Origin: Treponema sp. | Lineage (GTDB): Bacteria; Spirochaetota; Spirochaetia; Treponematales; Treponemataceae | DNA length: 14,548 bases | Reading direction: 5' to 3' | NCBI GenBank assembly: GCA_012513125.1 | Contig: JAAZCS010000185.1 | Span: 1 to 14,548 of the forward strand | Shown here: in pieces, positions 1 to 7,909 of the stretch | Layout: each line of letters starts with the position of its first letter | How positions within the stretch are numbered: position 1 is the stretch's first letter | Program-made: the position numbers and the translations under genes | Notes under the pieces: generated by a model | Told to the model about the DNA's origin: nothing | Databases searched by the model: none | Seen by the model: only the letters and a program-made list of their open reading frames with translations

Positions 1-2636
1 AATGGTGAGCAAGATACATAGTTTAATCCAATATCGTAGCAAAGTGTTATTGATGCTGGATCTCCACCGTGTTCTCCACAGATTCCAAGGTGTAAGTCAG
101 ATTTAACTGAACGTCCTTTAGATTCTGCAATTCTCATTAATTCACCAGGACCATCTGGATCAAGTGTTGCAAATGGATCATCTTCAATGATGTTCTGTGA
201 AAGGTAAGATTCAATGAACTTGCCATAGTCATCACGGCTGAAGCCGAATGTTGTCTGAGAAAGGTCATTAGTTCCGAATGAGAAGAAATCTGCATATTTA
301 GCAACTTTATCAGCGATAAGAGCAGTTCTTGGGAATTCAACCATTGAACCAATCTGGAATGAAAGTTTTGTACCACAGTCAGCGTTTACATTAGCAATTA
401 CAGCTTCTGCCTGAGCACGAATTTGTTCAACTTCACGATAAGAAACAACGTTAGGAATCATAATCTGAACTTCGTGTTTAACACCTTCTTTGTCCAATTG
501 AGCTGTTGCACGAGCAATAGCTTCAACTTGCATTTCGTAGATTTCTGGGTAAGTAATAGCAAGACGACATCCACGGTGTCCAAGCATTGGATTGTGTTCA
601 TCAAGAGCAACAACTTTAGCTACAAGAGCAGCTTTGTCCATGCCGAGTTTGTTTGCAAGTGTTGTTGTAGCTGCATCATTTTCAGCCTGGATAAATTCAT
701 TTAATGGTGGATCCAAAAGACGGATTGTAACTGGACGACCAGCCATAGTTTTAATAATTTCATAGAAATCTTTCTGTTGGAAAGGAAGGATAGCTTTGAG
801 GTTTTCTTTACGAGCTTCTGTTGTTTCAGAAACAATCATTTTCTGGAAAGAAGTAAGTTTTGGTTCATCAAAGAACATATGTTCTGTACGACAAAGACCA
901 ATACCAGCAGCTCCAAAACGGAAAGCATCTGCAGCATTCTGTGGTGTATCACCATTAGCAAGAACGTCAAATCCTTTAACTTTTTTGCCAGAATCAGTAG
1001 TTCTTACAGACTTTGCACGAACTTCATCAGCCCATCCAAGGAATGTTTCAAGATCACCAGAAATAGCAGCAGCTTTTACGGCAATCTGACCTTCGTATAC
1101 TTTACCAGTAGAACCGTCGATTGTGATAAAATCACCTTTTTTCAAAGATTTGCTACCGATAGTAACTGTGTCATTTCCTGGGAATTTAACAGCTTCACAA
1201 CCACAAACACAAGGTGTTCCCATACCACGAGCTACTACAGCAGCGTGTGATGTACGTCCACCAGTTGAAGTCAAGATACCTTGAGCAACAGCCATTCCTG
1301 CAATATCATCAGGAGATGTTTCTTTACGAACGAGCATTACTTTTTTGCCAGCTTTTGATTCAGCTTCAGCTTCTTCTGATGTAAAGTAAATCTGTCCACA
1401 ACCAGCTCCAGGAGATGCATTCAAACCAGATGCAATTGCTTCTGCTTTTTTAACAGCAGCAGGATCAAGTGTTGGGTGAAGTAACTGATTTAACTGTTCT
1501 GGTTCTACGCGTAAAAGAGCCTGTTCTTTTGTAATAAGCTTTTCTGCAACCATATCAACTGCCATTTTAACAGCTGCTGCACCAGTACGTTTTCCGTTAC
1601 GACACTGTAACATATAGAGTTTTCCCTGTTGAACAGTGAATTCCATATCTTGCATATCATGATAGTGATTTTCTAGGCGAGCACGAATCTGACAAAGTTC
1701 ATCGTAAATGCCTTTATTTTCTTTTTCAAGTTGTGAAAGTTTTTCTGGAGTACGGATACCAGCAACAACGTCTTCACCTTGTGCGTTCATAAGGTATTCA
1801 CCCATGAATACATTTTCACCAGTTGAAGGGTCACGGCTGAAACAAACACCAGTACCAGAATCATTACCCATGTTACCGAATACCATAGCCATAACAGTAA
1901 CAGCAGTACCTTTAAGAGCACCTTCTTTAATGTTATTTAACTGGCGATATTTAATAGCACGTGGGTTATTCCAAGAACCGAATACAGCTCCGATAGCACC
2001 CCACATCTGATCTTTTGGATTCTGAGGGAAATCTTCACCTTTTTCTTGTTTGTACATTGCTTTGTATTTTGTAACGATTTCTTGTAATTCTTCTGTTGTA
2101 AGTTCAGTATCGTTTTTGATTCCACGATGAGATTTAACTTCATCAATGATTTCTTCAAATTTAGCGTGTTCTACGCCCATTGCAACATCACCGTACATCT
2201 GAATAAAACGACGGTAAGCATCCCATGCAAAACGTGGGTTGTTTGTTTTGTTAGCAAGACCAAGAACTGATTTATCATTAAGACCAAGGTTTAGGATAGT
2301 ATCCATCATACCAGGCATAGAAATTGCAGCACCAGAGCGAACAGATACTAATAAAGGATCATCATCAGCTCCAAGTTTTTTACCCATAACTTTTTCAAGT
2401 TTAGCTAAATACTCATCAACTTCTTTATCCAAACCAGATGGATAATTGCGGTTTAATTTGTAGAATTCTTGACAAACGTCAGTAGAAATTGTAAATCCTG
2501 CTGGTACAGGAAGGCTTAAAGGTTTCTTAGCCATCTGGGCAAGGTTAGCACCTTTGCCACCAAGTTCAGCGCGCATTGATTCATCACCATCTGCATCGCC
2601 GTTTCCAAAAAAGTAAACATACTTTGTTTTAGACAT
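1..2636 (-). CDS. ppdK: Pyruvate, phosphate dikinase (partial, C-terminus beyond the window)
   Basis: Interconverts pyruvate + ATP + Pi and PEP + AMP + PPi in the cytoplasm; in anaerobes it often works as a PPi-linked glycolytic enzyme. The reading frame is open from the ATG at 2636 to the window edge, 878 codons. The N-terminus (MSKTKYVYFFGNGDADG, then ELGGKGANLAQM) is the ATP-grasp start typical of the family. The phosphohistidine motif GGRTSHAAVVARGMG lies near residues 459-473, with catalytic His464. The C-terminal PEP/pyruvate barrel carries GICGEHGGDP with the catalytic Cys853, and the visible end is YVSCSP. Compared with the family (about 870-900 residues) only some 20-30 residues are missing. 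Start choice is supported by GGAGT seven bases upstream and by the conserved N-terminus. It is transcribed alone here, divergently from the glycoside hydrolase gene. Identification is secure. Confidence 0.97.
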   Translation of the reverse strand, partial: MSKTKYVYFFGNGDADGDESMRAELGGKGANLAQMAKKPLSLPVPAGFTISTDVCQEFYKLNRNYPSGLDKEVDEYLAKLEKVMGKKLGADDDPLLVSVRSGAAISMPGMMDTILNLGLNDKSVLGLANKTNNPRFAWDAYRRFIQMYGDVAMGVEHAKFEEIIDEVKSHRGIKNDTELTTEELQEIVTKYKAMYKQEKGEDFPQNPKDQMWGAIGAVFGSWNNPRAIKYRQLNNIKEGALKGTAVTVMAMVFGNMGNDSGTGVCFSRDPSTGENVFMGEYLMNAQGEDVVAGIRTPEKLSQLEKENKGIYDELCQIRARLENHYHDMQDMEFTVQQGKLYMLQCRNGKRTGAAAVKMAVDMVAEKLITKEQALLRVEPEQLNQLLHPTLDPAAVKKAEAIASGLNASPGAGCGQIYFTSEEAEAESKAGKKVMLVRKETSPDDIAGMAVAQGILTSTGGRTSHAAVVARGMGTPCVCGCEAVKFPGNDTVTIGSKSLKKGDFITIDGSTGKVYEGQIAVKAAAISGDLETFLGWADEVRAKSVRTTDSGKKVKGFDVLANGDTPQNAADAFRFGAAGIGLCRTEHMFFDEPKLTSFQKMIVSETTEARKENLKAILPFQQKDFYEIIKTMAGRPVTIRLLDPPLNEFIQAENDAATTTLANKLGMDKAALVAKVVALDEHNPMLGHRGCRLAITYPEIYEMQVEAIARATAQLDKEGVKHEVQIMIPNVVSYREVEQIRAQAEAVIANVNADCGTKLSFQIGSMVEFPRTALIADKVAKYADFFSFGTNDLSQTTFGFSRDDYGKFIESYLSQNIIEDDPFATLDPDGPGELMRIAESKGRSVKSDLHLGICGEHGGDPASITLCYDIGLNYVSCSP

Positions 2637-2643
2637 TGATTTT

Positions 2644-2648
2644 ACTCC
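2644..2648 (-). promoter_or_regulatory. Ribosome binding site of ppdK
   Basis: GGAGT on the minus strand lies seven bases before the ppdK ATG, which fixes the start at 2636. Confidence 0.7.
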
Positions 2649-2685
2649 ATAAAATAAAAAATTTGCTTAGTTAAATAGTTCTATT

Positions 2686-2714
2686 ATTTTACAAACAAAT
2701 GTTATAACAGTCAA
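2686..2714 (-). promoter_or_regulatory. Promoter of ppdK (sigma-70 type)
   Basis: On the minus strand TTGACT (2709-2714) and TAAAAT (2686-2691) are separated by exactly 17 bases. This predicts a transcript start near 2679 and a 5' leader of about 43 bases carrying the ribosome binding site. It is the best match to the housekeeping consensus in this intergenic region. Confidence 0.65.
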
Positions 2715-2778
2715 TCAGTACAAAAAGCTATGAGTGTAATTGGTTTGTGTAATAATTAAACAAAAAAGTATGAAAAAA

Positions 2779-2792
2779 AACATTTAAATGTT
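2779..2792. promoter_or_regulatory. Perfect 14-base palindrome upstream of the glycoside hydrolase gene (possible operator)
   Basis: AACATTTAAATGTT is a perfect palindrome with no central spacer, ending 25 bases before the glycoside hydrolase start. Its position suits an operator or a site in the untranslated leader. Because the region is very AT-rich, chance is a real alternative; no regulator is encoded next to it. Confidence 0.35.
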
Positions 2793-2817
2793 GGAATAAG
2801 TTGTTTATAGTATATAT

Positions 2818-4272
2818 ATGAACGAAATCAGAAAAGTAACTTTGAAAAAAGCAATGTGTGCAGTCGATTTAGGTGATGGTAGTGAACGTGGTTTATATGT
2901 AAATCAAGACTATATTTTGGAAAAAATGAAAAGAATTCATAGGGGAATAAGTTTAATGTATACTTATTATCCAAAGGATGAATCTTGGCCTGTAAGAGCA
3001 AGCATAGCTCATCCTCAAAAAGTTCCGTCTGGAGCTTGGGATTATCCATATGAAGATTATTTTCCATATAGAGGGGGCGTTGAAGGTAAAACCGATGACG
3101 AACCATTTGTTTTCATGAAAGAAATTCGTCAGCGAGGACAGGATGTTGTTCTGACAATGACAATTGATCCAAAACTAACGCGTGAAGATTTGATTTTAGT
3201 TGCAAAAGATTTGCGTTGTTACGGAAGGGTTTTTCTAAGGGTAAATCATGAATGTACTGGAGGATGGTTTTGCTTTACGAAACGAGCAACTTATCCAGAA
3301 TTGGCAGACTTTTTTGTTCTTGTAAGCAATGTTATGCATGAATATGCACCAAATGTAAGAATGATTTTGTGTGCTGGAATGTTTGATGAAGCAGCTCAAA
3401 AAATTGAAATGGAAGATATCTTTCTTGAAGCTTATAAAGTTGCAGATTATTGGTCAGGCGATAAATATTTATCACTTAACTGGGGTTGGCCTGTTGAAGT
3501 GGCAAAGAAAAATGGAAAGCAATTTATTTGTTATAATGTTGATGAAGTTTATGATTGTGCAAAGAAAACATGGAAAAGATTGAAAGAAATTACTGGTCAA
3601 GATAAAAGAATGCTTCTTTCTGAATTAAATGCAGATGGAGATGTTACCGGTGCTTACGAACAAGCAAATATGATGAAGCATTTTATGGAAAAACTTCGTA
3701 AAGATAAAGAGAACTGGCTTTCCGGATTCACTATGTATCAATTTAGGGATGATGGTCGTTTGGGGCTTGAAATAACAAATCCAAATAACAAAGAAGTAGG
3801 AATTGAACAGCCAATTTTAAGTGTTTATAGAGATGAAATATTAAAAGAATATTTTAATCCAAAGATTGAAGTTGGTGAACAAATTAAATTTCCGTATATG
3901 TTGCGTTGGGGAAATTCAGAAGACGCAGATGGTTTGGAAGTTTCTGTAAAAGTTGATAAAGATCCTCATTATGCAGAACTATATTTTGGCGAAGATTCAA
4001 TTGATTCAAATCTAATGATTGAATTAAATGGATATTGGTTCTATAAAAAATCAGGTGTAAAGTGTATAGATTTAATGAGTTACTTTTATAACAATAAAAT
4101 CAAAAAGAATTCTGAAATCAAGTTACGATTCTTTGCACCACCAAAAACAGGGTTAAATGAAGAAAATGATAATTACGACTGGCAAAATAATTATTTCACT
4201 GAAATAAATTCGTTGCCAGAAATACGTATTGAAACAGAGCCTGTCAGTTTAGTAAAACATTATAAAGATTAA
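2818..4272 (+). CDS. GH26-like (clan GH-A) glycoside hydrolase, putative beta-mannanase/mannosidase
   Basis: A 484-residue protein without signal peptide or membrane segment, so probably cytoplasmic. Residues about 1-340 look like a retaining TIM-barrel hydrolase. RVNHECTGGWF (141-151) matches the His-Glu acid/base motif followed by G-x-W-F seen in family GH26, giving Glu145 as candidate acid/base. MLLSELNADG (265-274) offers Glu269 as candidate nucleophile. A conserved-looking stretch, GFTMYQFRDDGRLGLE, follows at 303-318. Residues about 345-484 appear beta-rich and may be an accessory domain. The start is limited by an in-frame stop at 2797-2799; no clear Shine-Dalgarno sequence is visible, which is odd. 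It converges on a CE2-type esterase. Family assignment rests on motifs only; another clan GH-A family is possible, and the substrate (mannan) is inferred. Confidence 0.55.
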   Translation: MNEIRKVTLKKAMCAVDLGDGSERGLYVNQDYILEKMKRIHRGISLMYTYYPKDESWPVRASIAHPQKVPSGAWDYPYEDYFPYRGGVEGKTDDEPFVFMKEIRQRGQDVVLTMTIDPKLTREDLILVAKDLRCYGRVFLRVNHECTGGWFCFTKRATYPELADFFVLVSNVMHEYAPNVRMILCAGMFDEAAQKIEMEDIFLEAYKVADYWSGDKYLSLNWGWPVEVAKKNGKQFICYNVDEVYDCAKKTWKRLKEITGQDKRMLLSELNADGDVTGAYEQANMMKHFMEKLRKDKENWLSGFTMYQFRDDGRLGLEITNPNNKEVGIEQPILSVYRDEILKEYFNPKIEVGEQIKFPYMLRWGNSEDADGLEVSVKVDKDPHYAELYFGEDSIDSNLMIELNGYWFYKKSGVKCIDLMSYFYNNKIKKNSEIKLRFFAPPKTGLNEENDNYDWQNNYFTEINSLPEIRIETEPVSLVKHYKD

Positions 4273-5363
4273 AAGCTTAATAATTCTTTTGCTAAAATTT
4301 CGGACATTTTAATATGGGTTTTTGAAGAAGGATGCCAATCTGCCGCAATTCCGTCAGTATCCGATTGAACTGGAAATTTGACAGATTTGATTTTGGCAGA
4401 TGGGAATTCTTTTTTGAATAAATTAATTGCTTCGTCAATTGAATCACATAAATCTTGACCCATAACTCCAAGGCAACAACAAATTTTTGCATTCTGATGT
4501 ATTCGATGAATATTTTCAATAAACAAGAATAGGCTGTTAACGTAAGATAAGCGACGTTCTTCAATTTTTCTAACAAAACTAGCATCATTTGTTCCAAGGT
4601 TTATTACGACAATATCAGGGGAAAATTTTGAGTTGTCCCAAACCTCTGGTTCAAGACCTAATCGTGATTGACATGATTTGTCTGTATAAGGAAATAAACC
4701 GGGCATTACTATTGATGTGTCAGGGATGTTTATTGATTCATCAACATATTTTGAAATAAGTCCTATTCCGCTCCAGCTGACAAGATTAAAGTCTGCATTT
4801 AGTTTTTTAGCTGTTTGAAAGGCGTAAGCCAAATCTGGTCTTTCTTGTTGTGTTGTAAAAGTATCTTTTTCGAAAACGCCTTCTATTCCGTATCCACAAG
4901 TTATTGAATCACCAATAAAAAGTATCTTTTTCTCAGTTGAAGGATTTTTATTTACTGAATGAATAAGTTTTCCTTCTATTTCTACATTGACAAGACCAGC
5001 ATATGAAAAAGCACATTCACTTAGTTTTAGAACTTTTATACAAACTGTTTGTGGTTTGTCTGATTCAAATATTGTAAATGTTTCTTCCGGTTTTGTAAGA
5101 ATTAACTTTTTTGAAAGGTCTCCTGAAAAATTTGACCAAAAAGAATGATTTTCATATTTATCTGAAGAAGTATTTGAAATGTAAATTCCTAAAACGCCTT
5201 TTGTTGTATTATCCCAAGATGAGGCATCGCTTTTTATTGTAATTTCAGCTTTCGTTCCTGTAAAACAAAAATCAAATCCACTAGCTGAGAAGTCGAAATA
5301 ACGAATATCTTTATAGTCAAAATTTCTTCCGTACCAATTTAATTCATCTTTTGTTAATTTCAT
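4269..5363 (-). CDS. SGNH/GDSL hydrolase, carbohydrate esterase family 2 (CE2) type acetylesterase
   Basis: A 364-residue two-domain protein with no signal peptide. Residues 1-140 are beta-rich, as in the jelly-roll N-terminal domain of CE2 enzymes. The SGNH hydrolase domain starts with ILFIGDSITCGYG (147-159), nucleophile Ser153. The oxyanion Gly is in SWSGIG (196-201), the Asn in LGTND (256-260), and the D-x-H pair is Asp342/His344 in DWHPS. The GDSITCGYG block and the N-terminal sandwich favour CE2, whose members remove acetyl groups from xylo-, gluco- or manno-oligosaccharides. The ATG overlaps the argA stop as TAATG, with AAGGA inside the argA end, so translation is probably coupled. The stop overlaps that of the convergent GH26-like gene. 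Lack of export suggests action on imported oligosaccharides. Substrate is inferred. Confidence 0.8.
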   Translation of the reverse strand: MKLTKDELNWYGRNFDYKDIRYFDFSASGFDFCFTGTKAEITIKSDASSWDNTTKGVLGIYISNTSSDKYENHSFWSNFSGDLSKKLILTKPEETFTIFESDKPQTVCIKVLKLSECAFSYAGLVNVEIEGKLIHSVNKNPSTEKKILFIGDSITCGYGIEGVFEKDTFTTQQERPDLAYAFQTAKKLNADFNLVSWSGIGLISKYVDESINIPDTSIVMPGLFPYTDKSCQSRLGLEPEVWDNSKFSPDIVVINLGTNDASFVRKIEERRLSYVNSLFLFIENIHRIHQNAKICCCLGVMGQDLCDSIDEAINLFKKEFPSAKIKSVKFPVQSDTDGIAADWHPSSKTHIKMSEILAKELLSF

Positions 5364-6676
5364 TAGTTTTTCCTTAATCTATAAACTTTGGAATTTCTAT
5401 CTTGAGACCAGAGTGCAAGCCTTTCCTGTGGTAGGGAATTTAAATTGTCAAGTTCAAATCCTAGTTTTTCAAACCAATCGGAAGCTTGTGTTGTTAAGAT
5501 AAAAATATTGTTTATTTTATTTTGATGTGCTTTATTGATTAAAAAGCTTATCATTTTTGGTCCAATTCCCATGTGAGCAAATGAATCATCAACTGCTACG
5601 GCTGCGATTTCTGCTTGATTGTCCTGATAAACGTGAAGAGAAGCACACGCTCTTATTCCTCCGTCTAATTCGTAAACAATATAATCGTTTATTGATTCTT
5701 CTATTTGATTTTCTGTCCGAGGTAATAATTTTCCAGAATCGACGAATGGTTTTTGAATTGATATTACAGAAGGAATGTCATTTTGTTGCATAGAACGAAT
5801 TGTTCCGTAATCGCTTGTGTAAATCATTGTTCCAGAACCCAAATCAGAAAAAATCTCACTTAGAATTACGCCATCAACATTTCCATCAACTATGTGAACA
5901 CGAGTAACGCCATTTTGGCATGCTTCTTTTGCAGATGAAAGAAGGGCTGGAATTGTTCCTGTTGAAGATGGATTTTCTTTAAGAAATAAATCAACCTGTG
6001 TTAAGTCCATGGCTGGAATATTGCCATTTTTAGTCAATGGGAAATTTTGAGGGATGTTATACAAAGATGAATTTAGTGTTGGAGAACTGACATAAAAGAA
6101 AAGTTTATCTGCCTGAAGATTAATTGCGATTTGTTGTGCCAGAGATACTGTTGAAATATTATATGGACGACCAATAGAATTCCAGCCAATGCATGGAAAA
6201 ATAGGAATAAAACCATCAGAAAGAACTGTTTTAATTGATGAAACTTCCAATTTATCAATTTCGCCAGCGGTACCATAATCAAAACCGTCAATAATTCCTT
6301 TTGCACGAGAACGAACCCAATTTCCAATTACGGCAGTAATACCATTTGCGGCAAGACTAGTCATTACAGTATTAGAAACATCAAATGCCGCCATTTTAAT
6401 TAATGGCATCGCTTCTGAAGAGGTGATTCTTACATTATTTTTATATGTCCATTTGATTTTTGATGTTGTAAGAATTTCATCTATCCTATTTCTTGCACCT
6501 GGGATAATTATCACTTGCAGTCCTGCTTTATGAAGAAGAGCAATATCATTTATATGGCTAGAAAATAAAGATGAATCTATTGTTTTTTCATCAATATAAA
6601 TAACAATCAGTGCATTTTTAAATTGTTGGACGTATCGAATAACGCCACGAATATTTTCAGCTTGTTTTGATTTCAT
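5363..6676 (-). CDS. argA: Amino-acid N-acetyltransferase (N-acetylglutamate synthase)
   Basis: Makes N-acetylglutamate from glutamate and acetyl-CoA, the first step of arginine synthesis. The 437 residues match classical ArgA (about 440). Residues about 1-280 form an amino-acid-kinase fold used for allosteric arginine binding rather than catalysis (VIIIPGARNRIDEIL, near 55-69). Residues about 290-437 are the GNAT acetyltransferase, with the acetyl-CoA loop in AHMGIGPKM and the ArgA-typical end LTTQASDWFEKLGFE ... LPQERLALWSQDRNSKVYRL. AAAGGA lies seven bases before the ATG. The gene follows queH after 62 bases and overlaps the esterase gene by one base. A weak promoter candidate, TTGAAT-17-TATTGT, sits at 6714-6742 on the minus strand. 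No other arginine gene lies beside it, except carA across the divergent junction. Confidence 0.92.
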   Translation of the reverse strand: MKSKQAENIRGVIRYVQQFKNALIVIYIDEKTIDSSLFSSHINDIALLHKAGLQVIIIPGARNRIDEILTTSKIKWTYKNNVRITSSEAMPLIKMAAFDVSNTVMTSLAANGITAVIGNWVRSRAKGIIDGFDYGTAGEIDKLEVSSIKTVLSDGFIPIFPCIGWNSIGRPYNISTVSLAQQIAINLQADKLFFYVSSPTLNSSLYNIPQNFPLTKNGNIPAMDLTQVDLFLKENPSSTGTIPALLSSAKEACQNGVTRVHIVDGNVDGVILSEIFSDLGSGTMIYTSDYGTIRSMQQNDIPSVISIQKPFVDSGKLLPRTENQIEESINDYIVYELDGGIRACASLHVYQDNQAEIAAVAVDDSFAHMGIGPKMISFLINKAHQNKINNIFILTTQASDWFEKLGFELDNLNSLPQERLALWSQDRNSKVYRLRKN

Positions 6677-6738
6677 GATACCGTCCTTTAATTAACATAG
6701 GCAATAAAAATTTACAATATATATTTTAACTCAAAAAT

Positions 6739-7383
6739 TCAATTCTTTTTTTCTGATGAGTTGTTAAGAGAATAAATACAGCCACAATAATCTTGCCTAT
6801 AAAGATTATATTCTTTGCTTAATTGTAAGCTTCTTAAAAATCCGCTGCTTTTCTTAAAATCAGAAAAAAGCCACTTTGTTTTACTGTCTTTGCATAATTC
6901 TTCACCTATTTCATTTATTTGTAAAGAATCTTTAAATGGACTTATTGATAGAGTTGTACAAAAAAAGTCAAAATTGTTATGCTCTGCATATTCAAAAGTC
7001 TTTTTAAGTCTAAATTTATAGCAAAGATGACAACGATTACCTTTTTCTTTTTCATTTGCAAATTCTGGATGATTAATAATATCGATTGAAGAATAAAAAT
7101 CATCAGGGTTATAAATTTCTTCTATTAGTTTTACTTTATTTTGAATAACTGGCGGAAATTCTTTGTAAAAATTCTTTAATTCTGACAATCGTCTTTCATA
7201 TTCAGCAGAAGGATAAATGTTTGGATTATAAAAAAAAACAGTAATATCAAAATGAGAAGATAAATATTCAAGAACATATGAAGAACACGGCCCACAACAA
7301 GCGTGAAGTAAAAGTTTTGGTTTTGAATTATTCTGCAAATTGATTAAAATATTATCTAATTCTTTTTGATAATTGTGTTTCAT
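6739..7383 (-). CDS. queH: Epoxyqueuosine reductase QueH
   Basis: Catalyses the last step of queuosine synthesis in tRNA, reduction of epoxyqueuosine, in organisms without QueG. The 214-residue protein shows all the cysteine motifs of the family (formerly DUF208): LLLHACCGPCSS with Cys29, Cys30 and Cys33; GNRCHLCYKFRL with Cys118 and Cys121; and DYCGC with Cys200 and Cys202. These hold the iron-sulfur/metal centre described for QueH. The stretch FCTTLSISPFKD (141-152) is also typical. There is no evident ribosome binding site; the ATG overlaps the stop of the preceding gene as ATGA, which points to translational coupling. Other queuosine genes are not in the window. Confidence 0.93.
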   Translation of the reverse strand: MKHNYQKELDNILINLQNNSKPKLLLHACCGPCSSYVLEYLSSHFDITVFFYNPNIYPSAEYERRLSELKNFYKEFPPVIQNKVKLIEEIYNPDDFYSSIDIINHPEFANEKEKGNRCHLCYKFRLKKTFEYAEHNNFDFFCTTLSISPFKDSLQINEIGEELCKDSKTKWLFSDFKKSSGFLRSLQLSKEYNLYRQDYCGCIYSLNNSSEKKN

Positions 7384-7811
7384 TGTTCTGAATTAAGAGT
7401 TTCTAAATAACCTTGGCGAAGAGCGTTTGTTGCAGTACTGATAAATACAAGACTTCCGAGTTCATCAGATTTAACAACTGGAACTATTGGTTTATTGTTT
7501 AATATCATGTCATCAATAATCTTTGCAGCGTTTAATCCTTTTGAACCTTCATTTTCAATAATGTTAATTTTTTCAATTTTATGGTTTAGGACAGTAATTT
7601 CAAGCGTTAAATGCATAAAACTTGTTTTGGAAGAGCTTGTATAAGTTCCGTCTTGAACTTGATCCATTGAAATTGTGTAATATGGTAATTCTCTTGCTTC
7701 TTTGATTTGAGATCTGCCTTTTTGTACAAAAATGGAACAAAGCATTAGGACAGCTACAATTGAAACTAATAAAAAAGGAATTTTAACTTTCATAAAAAAA
7801 TTATATAACAT
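7380..7811 (-). CDS. Membrane-anchored FMN-binding domain protein
   Basis: A 143-residue protein with an N-terminal membrane segment at about residues 11-30 and a single FMN_bind-type domain at 48-138 (DGTYTS ... LEITVLNHKIEKINIIE ... STATNAL). In relatives such as RnfG and NqrC, a Thr in an S-G-A-T motif carries covalently bound FMN, attached by ApbE. Here the motif reads STAT, with Thr128 in the equivalent place, so a flavin attached outside the cytoplasmic membrane is plausible but not shown. The translation start is uncertain: Met1 or Met7 (7793) both fit, and neither has a Shine-Dalgarno sequence. It is first in the operon with queH, sharing ATGA. The Cys25 context (VLMLC) is a poor lipobox. 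Electron-transfer partner unknown. Confidence 0.72.
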   Translation of the reverse strand: MLYNFFMKVKIPFLLVSIVAVLMLCSIFVQKGRSQIKEARELPYYTISMDQVQDGTYTSSSKTSFMHLTLEITVLNHKIEKINIIENEGSKGLNAAKIIDDMILNNKPIVPVVKSDELGSLVFISTATNALRQGYLETLNSEQ

Positions 7812-7872
7812 TTATAGAAAAAAAATAATAGTTGTTGATAGAAAGTTAGAAAAACCATACAAAATATATCAA

Positions 7873-7901
7873 TTGACAAAGAAAGTTTATATCAATATCT
7901 T
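7873..7901 (+). promoter_or_regulatory. Promoter of carA
   Basis: TTGACA (7873-7878), a full -35 match, is 17 bases from TATCTT (7896-7901). Transcription would start near 7908, leaving a leader of about 88 bases that holds the attenuator hairpins. Confidence 0.65.
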
Positions 7902-7909
7902 ATAAAACT

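Noticed and set aside
423..1250. Plus-strand open frames within ppdK (423-704, 777-1250, 796-1089)
   Set aside because: They lie antisense to conserved ppdK motifs, have no ribosome binding site and encode no recognisable protein; they are by-products of its codon use.
1708..2445. Plus-strand open frames opposite the N-terminal half of ppdK (1708-2010, 2239-2445)
   Set aside because: Antisense to the conserved ATP-grasp domain; no supporting start signals.
2763..2819. A sigma-70 promoter for the GH26-like gene
   Set aside because: The best candidate (TTGTGT with TATGAA at 18 bases) matches the consensus poorly, and nothing else of suitable spacing was found, so I did not list one.
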